Positions 7,309 to 15,735 are shown, numbered from the stretch's first letter. The stretch is DNA of 64,000 nt from an uncultured Desulfobulbus sp. (GCF_963665445.1 NZ_OY762276.1:3590601-3654600); one strand, 5' to 3'. Numbers and translations are program-made. Notes: generated by a model from the sequence alone, not told the origin.

Positions 7309-7549
7309 TGCGTTTCTTAACCTCCTCTATGGAGATGATTTTCACACCGCCGTCAAACTCGAAGAACACCCTCCAGTCTCCGACCCTCAGTCTGTAGCCG
7401 TACTGATGGTTGGTCAACCGTTTGACGTTCCTGCATTCAGGGAAATGAGCCAGCGCTTGCGCCTCCTGATATATACGCCTGCTTGCTTGGCTGTCCTTGA
7501 TCTTTCTCAGTTGTCGGAATGCTTTCTCGGTCCATTGAATGGTGTTCAT
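7292..7549 (-). CDS. RelE/ParE-superfamily toxin
   Basis: An 85-residue toxin of the RelE fold: IQWTEKAFRQLRKIKD at the N-terminus, NVKRLTNHQYGYRLRVGDWRVFFEF in the middle and the closing strand IISIEEVKKRNERTY. The central GYRLRVGDWRV motif is the family signature; basic and aromatic residues near the end would form the mRNA-cleaving site in RelE-like members. It is the first gene of a three-gene leftward operon placed between the putative origin and the primase gene. The predicted promoter places the transcript start at or next to the ATG. Confidence 0.9.
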   Translation of the reverse strand: MNTIQWTEKAFRQLRKIKDSQASRRIYQEAQALAHFPECRNVKRLTNHQYGYRLRVGDWRVFFEFDGGVKIISIEEVKKRNERTY

Positions 7550-7555
7550 AATATT

Positions 7556-7584
7556 TTAATAAGACAAATATAAGAATTAGTCAA
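7556..7584 (-). promoter_or_regulatory. Sigma-70-like promoter of the toxin-antitoxin operon
   Basis: On the minus strand TTGACT (7584-7579), a 17-base spacer and TATTAA (7561-7556) precede the toxin ATG at 7549. The expected start site is about seven bases after the -10 box, which coincides with the ATG, so the message would be leaderless. Confidence 0.55.
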
Positions 7585-7671
7585 CCGCATCGCCGTTCAT
7601 CGTGGTGGATCGGCCCTTGGACACGCTGGTTCTGCGGATGAAAGACTATCTTGGCAAAGAGGAGGAAGGGC

Positions 7672-9114
7672 ATGCATAGCGCCAATCACGACATAGCGGC
7701 CAAGTATGGCCTGCGAAAGAGCGGCAACCGGCATACCGGGCCATGTCCCAAATGCGGCGGGTCCAAGGACTCGGACAAATTCGTACTTTTCACCGATGGC
7801 GGGTTCCGTTGCTTTGCCTGCAGCTTCAAGGGAGATCGCATCAAGTGGTTGCGGGAAATGGACGGCATGAGCTGCCGCGAGGCCCACGATACCGAGGGCA
7901 AGGACTGCTCCCCTTCCTGTCCGAACTACGGTCCCTGCCGCAACGGCGAACCGGTGAAGCGAAAGCCCAGGTCGGTGCGCCCGCAAGTCAATGGCAATTC
8001 GGATACCCTTGCCGAAGTGGCGGCAGCCGAGCCGGGCAACGCCTGGCGCACTTGGGCCGGGAAGCTGGTGGAAAAGGCTCAACAAAACCTAGCCAAAGAA
8101 CCGGAGGAAATTCGCTGGCTGGAAAGCCGCGGCTTCACCACTGACCAGGTCGACCGGTATCGATTGGGTTGGCTGGCGCACGACATGCGGGTGGACCGGC
8201 GCGAACTGGGCCTGCCGGTCGAGGAAGGCAAGGAACGGTTGTGGGTGCCCGGCGGCCTGGTGATCCCGATCTTCAACAGTCGGGGCGAACTGCACCGGCT
8301 GCGGATCCGCAGGCCACCGGAGGCGCGGGAGAAATTTTTGTCCGACCGCAAGTATGTGTGGATCAAGGGTAGCGGCAACCGGCCCATGGTGCTGCGGCCT
8401 TCCGGTTCGATTCGCGGGGCGGTTATCGTCGAGGCAGAACTGGATGCCATGGCCGTGGCCGCCAGTCATGGGGAAGTACTGGTGGTAGCCCTGGGCACGG
8501 TGGCCGGTGGGATCGATGCCGATCTACGGGCCGAGCTGGAAGCCTGCCCGGTGATCCTCGTGGCCCTGGACGCAGATCCGGTCAAGGACGGCAAGTTGGG
8601 TGCCGGTCCGGCTTCGGTTAAGCGTTGGCGCCGTAGTTTCCGCCAGGCCCGGTTCTGGCCGATGCCCGCAGGCAAAGACCCGGGCGACTTTGTCCGCGAT
8701 CACGGTGGCGACCTTCATCAGTGGGTGGAATCTGGTCTGCCGCCAGTTCTCACCTGCCCTACGCCTGTTTGCCAGGACAGCTCTTTGCCCCCTGAGCAAC
8801 GCTCAACGGGGGATGGGGGTGGTTGTTCTTTATCCTCAACTGCATTGCCCCTGGACGACATCGAGGATTTTGCCGAACTCCTGCGCACTGAGTCCGGTGT
8901 GGTCTGGTATGGCTGCGCCCCCCACGGTGAACTGGTGGTTCGGTTCCGGCGTGATGCGGAGACATTGGATGCCTTTGTACGGCGCGGGCAAATCACGCGC
9001 ATCATGTACGGTGGCGGCGCGGTGGCTGATTTTTTGGAGATGCTCCCGCGCAGTCAATACATTGGCGCTGACGCGCTTCTCCAACTGCAAAGCGAGGTCA
9101 CCGATGCGGCATAA
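7672..9114 (+). CDS. DnaG-like primase with CHC2-type zinc finger and TOPRIM domain
   Basis: A 480-residue primase to supply RNA primers for phage replication. The zinc finger is CPKC...CFAC near residues 24-49, with a second cysteine group (CSPSCPNYGPC) at about 78-88. The TOPRIM core follows: VIVEAELDAMAVA supplies the glutamate and LVALDADP the acidic pair, with the lysine-rich tail KDPGDFV typical of phage primases. A serine/glycine-rich linker at about 355-385 leads to a C-terminal domain that may contact the helicase. The ATG at 7672 follows AGAGGAGGAAGGGC. The primase and the SF3 helicase are separate proteins here. Confidence 0.9.
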   Translation: MHSANHDIAAKYGLRKSGNRHTGPCPKCGGSKDSDKFVLFTDGGFRCFACSFKGDRIKWLREMDGMSCREAHDTEGKDCSPSCPNYGPCRNGEPVKRKPRSVRPQVNGNSDTLAEVAAAEPGNAWRTWAGKLVEKAQQNLAKEPEEIRWLESRGFTTDQVDRYRLGWLAHDMRVDRRELGLPVEEGKERLWVPGGLVIPIFNSRGELHRLRIRRPPEAREKFLSDRKYVWIKGSGNRPMVLRPSGSIRGAVIVEAELDAMAVAASHGEVLVVALGTVAGGIDADLRAELEACPVILVALDADPVKDGKLGAGPASVKRWRRSFRQARFWPMPAGKDPGDFVRDHGGDLHQWVESGLPPVLTCPTPVCQDSSLPPEQRSTGDGGGCSLSSTALPLDDIEDFAELLRTESGVVWYGCAPHGELVVRFRRDAETLDAFVRRGQITRIMYGGGAVADFLEMLPRSQYIGADALLQLQSEVTDAA

Positions 9115-9328
9115 CATGACAAAAATCAAGAAATCCTGCCGGGACAAAAAACGTTATTCCAGCCGGGAAGCGGCAACCCGCCGGGCCATCGAACTCAACC
9201 GCAAGGGCGTGCGGGTCAAACCGTATAACTGTCCCGCCTGCGGCGGTTGGCATATGACGCACCGCTCACCGGTGGCGGTCCTCAACGATGCCTTCATCGA
9301 GGCTGGAATGAGGCCGGTGTATATCTAA
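9104..9328 (+). CDS. Small zinc-ribbon-like phage protein
   Basis: A 74-residue basic protein. The N-terminal half is Lys/Arg-rich (KSCRDKKRYSSREAATRRA) and the C-terminal half carries CPACGGWHMTH, a compact metal-binding motif seen in many small phage proteins. The ATG at 9104 overlaps the primase stop by 11 bases and follows GCGAGGT, so it is coupled to the primase. Nucleic-acid binding is likely from composition; function not known. Confidence 0.65.
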   Translation: MRHNMTKIKKSCRDKKRYSSREAATRRAIELNRKGVRVKPYNCPACGGWHMTHRSPVAVLNDAFIEAGMRPVYI

Positions 9329-9363
9329 GGCGGTGCGAAAAAAACCCATACAGGGAGTTTGAA

Positions 9364-10050
9364 ATGAGCAAAAATAGAATAGTTGGGACATGTGAAAACT
9401 GCGGTCGCGAAAACAGGCCATTGACCAGATCCCGCGAAGAATTGATTTGTACAGATTGCCACAATCTATTCATGAACATAACCAAACGGCCAGAGGCTAT
9501 TGAAAGGGCTTTACTCAAACTCCATCCTCAACTCCTGCAGACTGAACGTGACATTGCCGGTCGCTTTATCGAATTGGATGTTGAAGTCAAAAGGCTGAAA
9601 GCGACGATAGAATTCCTCAATAACCGACTCTACGAGGAAGAAGTAACAAGCAAAAGCATGGCTGGAGCGGTGAAGGAGTATAGATATGATGCAGAACAAT
9701 ATTGGTTCACTGTATTCGAAATCAGCGAAAGTATCGAACCTGGTTTTTTCTCCTCAGGTGACGTAAGCCAAGTACCAAAAATAGTCCGGGAAACAATTTC
9801 CAGGCTCCAGATTGACAAGGCCCAAATCAAGCAGGTGGCGGAGCGGCTATCCGACGAAAACACGGTTCTCGTCAACCGCGTTTCGGAATTGGAAAAACGT
9901 CTCGAGGATATTGATGATTGGGAAAAAATCCCCTCTCCCGGCCTCGAATTGGAAAGCAATTTGGCGCATGACCTTATGCGTGACCAGTTGGCCGATTTTG
10001 CGCTCAAGATTATCCAAGGCCAAGTTGGCATTGTTCACAGGGAAGCATGA
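9364..10050 (+). CDS. Zinc-finger and coiled-coil hypothetical protein
   Basis: A 228-residue protein. Residues 10-36 hold CENCGRENR...CTDCH, a four-cysteine zinc finger. The rest is a long, mostly helical part with two heptad-rich stretches (about 60-100 and 140-185), so an elongated dimer is likely. The ATG at 9364 follows CAGGGAGTTTGAA. The gene overlaps the next by four bases. The family is not recognised. AT content is slightly higher than in the surrounding genes. Confidence 0.6.
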   Translation: MSKNRIVGTCENCGRENRPLTRSREELICTDCHNLFMNITKRPEAIERALLKLHPQLLQTERDIAGRFIELDVEVKRLKATIEFLNNRLYEEEVTSKSMAGAVKEYRYDAEQYWFTVFEISESIEPGFFSSGDVSQVPKIVRETISRLQIDKAQIKQVAERLSDENTVLVNRVSELEKRLEDIDDWEKIPSPGLELESNLAHDLMRDQLADFALKIIQGQVGIVHREA

Positions 10051-10286
10051 GCAGGGCGCTGCTGATTCTCTGTGCCGGTTGCGGCCGCTTGTGGAACATG
10101 GGGTCCCTTGACAATCAAGGTGACGGCAGCCTTTGCCCTGAATGCAAAAACCATCTGGCCGAATCGGAGATGGCCTGGATGACAAGGAGACAGATCGATG
10201 GGGAAGAATGTTGTGGAGCTACAAACTGGTCAACCGATCCAGATCTCTCTGCCGGCAACGCGCAAGGGGCTGCTCGGCAAAATTGA
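10047..10286 (+). CDS. Small zinc-finger hypothetical protein
   Basis: A 79-residue protein with two CxxC pairs (CAGC at about 9-12 and CPEC at about 30-33) that should form a zinc ribbon. It starts on an ATGA overlap. Its C-terminal third overlaps the start of the next gene in another frame, so the true stop could be a sequence accident and the functional part is the zinc ribbon. Function unknown. Confidence 0.5.
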   Translation: MSRALLILCAGCGRLWNMGSLDNQGDGSLCPECKNHLAESEMAWMTRRQIDGEECCGATNWSTDPDLSAGNAQGAARQN

Positions 10287-10371
10287 CCTTGGCCACGATT
10301 ACATGATCAAGATCGATGCCCGTGCCAAGGCCCTACAGAAGGCCACCAAAATTCCTCGAGGTCGACGTTGA
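10198..10371 (+). CDS. Small basic hypothetical protein
   Basis: A 57-residue protein starting MGKNVVELQTGQPIQISLP and ending in a basic tail (KIPRGRR). The ATG at 10198 follows CAAGGAGACAGATCG, a good ribosome site. It lies inside the end of the preceding gene in a different frame and stops two bases before the next start, which fits a compact phage operon. No family is recognised. Confidence 0.5.
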   Translation: MGKNVVELQTGQPIQISLPATRKGLLGKIDLGHDYMIKIDARAKALQKATKIPRGRR

Positions 10372-10373
10372 TC

Positions 10374-11153
10374 ATGGCTGTTGACGCTGCAACCATCAAA
10401 CGCCTGCTGGAAAAGGTGGATGCTGACAATCGGGAGCGAATCCAGCTGGCAATTAACTGGCTGGCCAAATCCCGGAAACGTGCGCTGGACAAACCCTCGG
10501 CATCAGCTGCAACCGACCTGGATAAGGCCAAGGCGAATCTTGAACAGCTGGTTTCGCAGCTTCAGCAAGAGTATTTCCCGGAGGATGCAGCCCCCTCCTT
10601 ACCCAACGAACGGTTTAAAAATCGTGCCGAGGCCTGGAGATGGTGTCTTGCCCAGGGGATCACAATCAGTGAACGCAAATTCCGAAACGATGCCAAGGTG
10701 GGGGCATACATCGTTTATCCGGACAAAACGGTGAGCAGGGCTTCAGTCGCCGAATACATGGTTCGGATTATGGGATCAGTGCCGACGCCGGACCTGGCTC
10801 TTATCGATCACAAGCAGGAACGGGAGCGGCTGGAACTGCGAAAGCTTCAGTATGAAGTGGATCGATTGGAAATCAAGGCCCGGGCAGAAGATGCAGAATG
10901 GATGCTGGCGGATGATCACTGGGCGCAGCTGCTCGCCGGATACAACCAGCTCCGGGGAAACCTCGAGCACTTTGCCCGGCTCAATGCCACGGAGATCGTT
11001 CTTGAAATGGGGGGAGATTATCACATGGGCCCGCTCGTGGCGGAAAAAGTTGTGGAGCTGGTTATCAACAAGGCTTTCAACGAATTGGCCAAGATGCAGA
11101 TCAATTCCGGGGTGTTTGAAGAAATCGAGGAGGATGAAGATGAGCGAGAATGA
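10374..11153 (+). CDS. Possible small terminase subunit or packaging accessory protein
   Basis: A 259-residue soluble protein. It has a helical N-terminus, a central segment with a potential DNA-binding wedge (AEAWRWCLAQGITISERKFRNDA), a long charged helix (about 145-175, HKQERERLELRKLQYEVDRLEIKAR) and a strongly acidic tail (EEIEEDEDERE). This domain order, and its place upstream of the large terminase, resemble small terminase subunits and Nu1-like proteins, but the resemblance is weak. The histidine kinase gene now separates it from the large terminase. The ATG at 10374 is used; a TTG six bases upstream is possible. Confidence 0.45.
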   Translation: MAVDAATIKRLLEKVDADNRERIQLAINWLAKSRKRALDKPSASAATDLDKAKANLEQLVSQLQQEYFPEDAAPSLPNERFKNRAEAWRWCLAQGITISERKFRNDAKVGAYIVYPDKTVSRASVAEYMVRIMGSVPTPDLALIDHKQERERLELRKLQYEVDRLEIKARAEDAEWMLADDHWAQLLAGYNQLRGNLEHFARLNATEIVLEMGGDYHMGPLVAEKVVELVINKAFNELAKMQINSGVFEEIEEDEDERE

Positions 11154-11340
11154 TGCAATTTTGATGGGGGCCCAGGAGATTGCCCGTTTCATGCGGGTTA
11201 GCCCCGCTCAATTATCGAGGATGCGAACCAAATACCCGGATCTTCCAATTCATCAAGAAACCCCAAAGGCGCAACTTTGTGCAGACAAGGAAGCCTTGGC
11301 GGCCTGGCAGAGAAAACTCTACGCTCATACCGTATCTTAA
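11140..11340 (+). CDS. Small winged-helix (Nu1/excisionase-like) protein
   Basis: A 66-residue DNA-binding protein: LMGAQEIARFMRVSPAQLSRMRTK is a helix-turn-helix of the HTH_17/Nu1 type, followed by a short wing and helix (KEALAAWQRKL). The ATG at 11140 overlaps the upstream gene by 14 bases and follows CGAGGAGGATGAAG. It may be the DNA-recognition partner of the upstream protein in packaging, or an excisionase-like protein; neighbourhood favours packaging. Confidence 0.55.
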   Translation: MSENDAILMGAQEIARFMRVSPAQLSRMRTKYPDLPIHQETPKAQLCADKEALAAWQRKLYAHTVS

Positions 11341-11351
11341 GGAGACAAGAC

Positions 11352-11801
11352 ATGCGACTGGGATTTCATGGCAGCAGAACGCTCAACGACGAGCGTGTGC
11401 GTATCATCGTCCTCGAGGAAATTGACCGGCATAATCCGGACCATATCGTCACCCATGCAGAACCTGAAGGCGTGTGTGCCGTGGTCCGCAAGGTTGCCCA
11501 GGAACAGGGCATCCCCCTTGTTCTCCATTCCCTGAACTTCAAATTCCGACGTGGGGCCTTCGAGCATCGAAGCAAGGGAGTGCTGAAGGATAGCGACTAC
11601 AGCATTTTTATCCACGACGGGAAAAGCAAGGGCACGAGCAACGAAATCAAGTTGTGCGAAAAGATGGGGCTGCCATTGAGCACCCACATTCTGGAAATAA
11701 CCAAATACAAGGCAAGTGTCGGATTTGAGATCGATAAGGAATGGGAGTTGGAAACCGAGGACCAACTTGAACAGATCCTTTCAGGGCCGGGCATCCTTTG
11801 A
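11352..11801 (+). CDS. SLOG-superfamily (DUF2493/YspA-like) protein
   Basis: A 149-residue Rossmann-like protein. It opens with the phosphate-binding loop LGFHGSRTLNDERV and continues with alternating strands and helices, including HIVTHAEPEGVCAVV and SDYSIFIHDGKSKGTSNEIKLCEKMG, matching the SLOG/DUF2493 pattern of a G-S/T-R loop and a late GT(S)NE motif. SLOG proteins bind or process nucleotide ligands; some act in defence signalling. Here the partner and ligand are unknown. The ATG at 11352 follows AAGGAGACAAGAC. It stands directly before the gap leading to the histidine kinase, so it may be part of the same cargo segment. Confidence 0.7.
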   Translation: MRLGFHGSRTLNDERVRIIVLEEIDRHNPDHIVTHAEPEGVCAVVRKVAQEQGIPLVLHSLNFKFRRGAFEHRSKGVLKDSDYSIFIHDGKSKGTSNEIKLCEKMGLPLSTHILEITKYKASVGFEIDKEWELETEDQLEQILSGPGIL

Positions 11802-12112
11802 ATAAATACGAGGACTAAGGGCCGACCTGATAGTTACCTTGAAAGCCTATCACCAAACGAACACAGAGATAATCTTTTTCCTCCAGCCTGGCACCAATGT
11901 GGCCGGGGGCTGCGTGCCTTGAGAGAAGCAGCTGTGTCGCTGCCTCCCTGGCAGATTTACCACCAAGAAAATTTGTGTTCCTCCAAAACTCCACAATCTC
12001 GCTCCAAATCACTACCAAAGATAATTAGACGACAAGTTGCCATCAGGCTTATTGATTGGTACGATCAGTTGATGAAAGAGAATTTTCGCTCGGCTCATAC
12101 TGAGGAGTTTTC
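11802..12112. other. Gene-poor gap before the histidine kinase
   Basis: These 311 bases have short frames on both strands, none with a convincing ribosome site or protein-like composition. The sequence grows AT-rich towards the kinase gene, suggesting the left boundary of the foreign insert lies here. A GAGGAG ribosome site at its end serves the kinase. No sure promoter was found. Confidence 0.5.
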
Positions 12113-15100
12113 ATGGCATATTCGGCAATTTTCAAACGAATTTTTCTATGTGTCATCTTAGGCTTGTTCGGTTATGCAGGAAACTGGTTCAACGTTTGTA
12201 TTTTTTTCAACGTAGACTTTCTTTTCGGCTCAGTTTTCTCAATGCTGGCTATTCTGTTACTCGGCAGGCTTTACGGAATCATATCCGCCTTAATCGCCGC
12301 AAGCTGCACTTATTTACTATGGAATCATCCATGGGCTGCCATTAATTTCACCTGCGAAGCAATCTTCGTCTCGTGGCTCTTCGATAGACGAAAAGGAAAT
12401 CTGGTCATATATGACCTGATTTACTGGCTAGGCCTGGGAATGCCCTTAGTGTTCCTATTTTATCACTTCGTGATGGGTATTACAGTTCAGGCCACCATGA
12501 TTGTCATGCTTAAGCAGGCGATCAACGGCCTGATTAACACCCTCCTGGCAATTACCGCGACCCTCATTTACAAATTCATCAGAAAACCATCCGGATACAA
12601 GGTCTCGTACAAAGAACTTGTATTTGTGGCCATAAGTATTTTTGCCCTACTCCCTGCCATGTTCCTTTCCATATCTAACATTAGAGCGTATGAAAAAAAT
12701 GATATGGAAATGCTACGTGCACGAACTGCGTCAATAACCGATATCGTCCAAAAAAATGTTTCAGCTTGGATTAATGACTATAGCAGTCACGTGCAAGTCC
12801 TCGCCAGGTTTATAGGAGACCCTAACATCAAACCTTTTGCAGAAATGCAGAGATATGTTGAAGGTGTTAAGGAAGGGCTCCCTGCATTAAAAGGACTAGG
12901 TGTATTCGACAACCGATCTGTGTCAGTAAGCTATTCACCACTAGAACATGACAACAAGTCCAATATTGGAATTGACATGTCATTTCGCAAACATATAGAA
13001 TTACTAAGACATATAAAAAAACCACATATTACAGATATATTAATAAGCAAATTAGGATATCCTTCTCCAATAGTTATATTGCTATCACCTATTATTATTT
13101 CAGGAGAATACAAAGGATATTGTAGCGGCGTTGTAGAAACATCAAAACTACAAGAGTTTCTCAGCAACCTAAAAACGAAAGACATCCAAATCACCTTAGT
13201 TGATGGCCAAAACAAGGTGATAGTGAGCACTTCCACTGACATCCAGCCCAGCCTTCCATTCGACAGGCCATATATCCAGCCAGGTCTTCGTGTACCCGAG
13301 CAACAACTGACCCTGTGGCAGCCAGAATTAATTTCAAATGTCAGCCCTATCCCACGATGGCGAAATTCTTTTCTATTCAGTGCTGTCCCGATTTCGGACT
13401 ATTGCCAATGGCGATTAATAGTCGAAGCACCATTACTGCCGATTGTCGAGGATATTTCAAGGTATTGTCTCAATTGGTTAGTATTACTTGGAATCCTTAC
13501 ATCGATTGTCATTTTTTTATCTTTCATGCTCAGCCATGGATTCATAGCAAATATTCGGAAGTTACAGACAATTACGAGGATAGTTCCGAAAAATATTACT
13601 GATGCATCAATGATTCAATGGCCCAACACCACTATCGAGGAACTTTCCGAACTTGCGCACAATTTCCAACAACTGATTTCTGCACTGGCTAACCAGATAG
13701 CAGAACAGAAAATCACCGAAATCGCCTTAAGAGAAAGCGAAGAAAGACTTCAATTGGTTATGGAAGGTAGCCAGTTGGGATACTGGGATTGGAATATCGA
13801 AACAGGTGAAGTCAGTCGCAATGAACGATGGGCGGAAATGCTTGGATATACCCTGGAAGAAGTCTCACATAACGTCAGACAGTGGACTGACCTCCATCAC
13901 CCCGATGACTGCGCCGCTGCCTGGAAGTCTATCAACGATCATCTTGAAGGAAAAACCCCGGCCCATCGTATCGAATACCGTATGCGCGCCAAGAATGGGG
14001 AATACAAATGGATCCTCGATCAGGCCAGCATCGTGAAATGGAATACCGAGGGCAAGCCCATACGCATGAGCGGCACCCACACCGACATCACTGAGCGGAA
14101 ACAATCAGAAAGTGAGCTTGTCGCAAAGGATGCCCTGCTCCAGGCCATGGTCCGTAATCTGCCCTTTGATTTCTGGGTACGCGACACAGAACAGCGAATT
14201 ATCATGCAAAGCGATGAGTCTATTCGATTTTGGGGTGACCTTGTCGGCACAACCCCCAATGATGAACAATCCCACGAGGATATCGTCAAGCATTGGGAAG
14301 CGAACAACAGTGCCGTCATGGCGGGAAAGGTCCTCTCTGAGGATTGTATCTATACCAGCAAAACCGGTGAACAACGGGAGTTTCATAGCCTGGTTGCTCC
14401 AATCCGTGAAGGTGAGAACATCCTCGGAATACTGGGAATTAACATTGACATTACCGAACGCAAGCAGGCGGAACGGGAAACTCAAATATTGCAGACCCAA
14501 TTAATCCAAGCACAAAAAATGGAGGCCATTGGCACACTGGCAGGCGGTATCGCCCATGACTTCAACAACATCCTAGGCGCAGTCCTGGGGTATACAGAAA
14601 TGGCCAGGGAGGCGAGTCCTGAAAATTCAAACATTGCTCGCTATCTTGATAAAGTCTTAACCGCCAGCACCCGTGCTGCAGATTTGGTAAAGCAGATTCT
14701 CGCTTTCAGCCGTCAATCTAATGACGCGCGAGTTGCCCTCGAACCTGTTCACCTTGTGAAAGAGGCGCTTAAACTTCTCCGCCCAATGCTACCTTCGACC
14801 ATTAAAATTATTCAAAACCTTGATGAACAGACTCGAAATATTCATGCCAGTCCAACACAAATTCACCAAATTGTGATGAATCTATGCACTAATGCTTTTC
14901 ATGCCATGGAAAGCACAGGTGGTACCATTGAAATCGTTCTCACAGATTGTTTTCTCCCCACGGAAAGACTTCAACATTATCCATCTATAAATCCTGGAAA
15001 TTTTGTTGAGCTCATAATCAAGGACTCCGGCCCAGGAATACCTAAGGATATTCAAGAAAGAATATTTGAACCCTATTTCACCACCAAAGCGACCGGGAAA

Positions 15101-15658
15101 GGAACAGGGCTTGGACTTTCAATTGTCCATGGAATCATCACCTCTTTAGGAGGGTTTATAACTTGTGACAGTGAACAGGGAAATGGCTCGACATTTTCCG
15201 TCTTTATCCCTGCAAGCGAATCTGAATCAATTCCCGATGGAACACCTGATAATCAAGACTTAAAAGGAATTGAGCATATTTTACTGGTTGATGACGAAGA
15301 AATGTTGGCGGATATGGGGAAAGCCTTACTAGAATGTTTAGGTTACCGAGTTACCATCCAGTACAGCAGCATTGAGGCTCTCACCACTTTCCAAAGTCAA
15401 CCGTATGAATTTGACGCTGTAGTCACTGATCAGACAATGCCTGGATTGACTGGCATTGAAATGGCCAGGAGGATGCTTCAAATAAGACCAAACATTCCTA
15501 TTATTTTGTGCACGGGTTATAGTAGCATAATAGACGAAGATCAGGTCTATGCAGAAGGGATCAAGGGGTTTGTTATGAAGCCTGTAAGCAAGAAAGATTT
15601 AGGTTTGGCATTAAGGAAAGTACTCGATTTCTCTTCTTCGAAAAGGAGTCAAGCCTAA
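12113..15658 (+). CDS. Hybrid sensor histidine kinase with membrane sensor, two PAS domains and receiver
   Basis: An 1181-residue two-component protein. Residues about 8-188 hold six or seven membrane helices; about 190-450 is an extracytoplasmic Cache-like sensor, closed by a membrane helix at about 453-475. A linker leads to PAS domains at about 545-660 and 670-785, each ending in an ITERKQ motif. The kinase core follows: phospho-acceptor His815 in GGIAHDFNNIL, N box around 923-927, DSGPGIP at 971-977 and GKGTGLGLS at 995-1003. The C-terminal receiver keeps Asp1060-Asp1061, phospho-acceptor Asp1106 and Lys1156, so every catalytic residue is in place. No output domain is present, so a separate phosphotransfer or response partner is needed. 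It is AT-rich: 15 of 60 bases are G/C at 13,021-13,080. It has its own terminator. Confidence 0.93.
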   Translation: MAYSAIFKRIFLCVILGLFGYAGNWFNVCIFFNVDFLFGSVFSMLAILLLGRLYGIISALIAASCTYLLWNHPWAAINFTCEAIFVSWLFDRRKGNLVIYDLIYWLGLGMPLVFLFYHFVMGITVQATMIVMLKQAINGLINTLLAITATLIYKFIRKPSGYKVSYKELVFVAISIFALLPAMFLSISNIRAYEKNDMEMLRARTASITDIVQKNVSAWINDYSSHVQVLARFIGDPNIKPFAEMQRYVEGVKEGLPALKGLGVFDNRSVSVSYSPLEHDNKSNIGIDMSFRKHIELLRHIKKPHITDILISKLGYPSPIVILLSPIIISGEYKGYCSGVVETSKLQEFLSNLKTKDIQITLVDGQNKVIVSTSTDIQPSLPFDRPYIQPGLRVPEQQLTLWQPELISNVSPIPRWRNSFLFSAVPISDYCQWRLIVEAPLLPIVEDISRYCLNWLVLLGILTSIVIFLSFMLSHGFIANIRKLQTITRIVPKNITDASMIQWPNTTIEELSELAHNFQQLISALANQIAEQKITEIALRESEERLQLVMEGSQLGYWDWNIETGEVSRNERWAEMLGYTLEEVSHNVRQWTDLHHPDDCAAAWKSINDHLEGKTPAHRIEYRMRAKNGEYKWILDQASIVKWNTEGKPIRMSGTHTDITERKQSESELVAKDALLQAMVRNLPFDFWVRDTEQRIIMQSDESIRFWGDLVGTTPNDEQSHEDIVKHWEANNSAVMAGKVLSEDCIYTSKTGEQREFHSLVAPIREGENILGILGINIDITERKQAERETQILQTQLIQAQKMEAIGTLAGGIAHDFNNILGAVLGYTEMAREASPENSNIARYLDKVLTASTRAADLVKQILAFSRQSNDARVALEPVHLVKEALKLLRPMLPSTIKIIQNLDEQTRNIHASPTQIHQIVMNLCTNAFHAMESTGGTIEIVLTDCFLPTERLQHYPSINPGNFVELIIKDSGPGIPKDIQERIFEPYFTTKATGKGTGLGLSIVHGIITSLGGFITCDSEQGNGSTFSVFIPASESESIPDGTPDNQDLKGIEHILLVDDEEMLADMGKALLECLGYRVTIQYSSIEALTTFQSQPYEFDAVVTDQTMPGLTGIEMARRMLQIRPNIPIILCTGYSSIIDEDQVYAEGIKGFVMKPVSKKDLGLALRKVLDFSSSKRSQA

Positions 15659-15665
15659 TCTTCCA

Positions 15666-15735
15666 TCATGATTACTCAACGTTGCTCAACGTTAATCAAT
15701 ATCCATCAACATTCCTCAACATCCATCACCCATAA
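15666..15735. repeat. Seven 10-bp phased repeats (TCAAC-type)
   Basis: TCAAC or a near variant starts at 15666, 15676, 15686, 15696, 15706, 15716 and 15726, exactly 10 bp apart: TCATG, TCAAC, TCAAC, TCAAT, TCAAC, TCAAC, TCACC. One-turn phasing puts every copy on the same helix face, as in multi-site protein binding. The place, right before the large terminase gene, suits a packaging (pac/cos) recognition site or a late-gene control site. Confidence 0.6.

Noticed and set aside
6644..7573. Rightward frame of 309 codons over the toxin-antitoxin region
   Set aside because: It is antisense to three well-formed leftward genes with known families and has no family match of its own.
11919..12161. 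Rightward 80-codon frame before the kinase
   Set aside because: No ribosome site, overlaps the kinase start in another frame, and composition is not protein-like.
15666..15735. CRISPR array
   Set aside because: The 10-bp periodic units have no spacers of CRISPR size and no cas genes are near.
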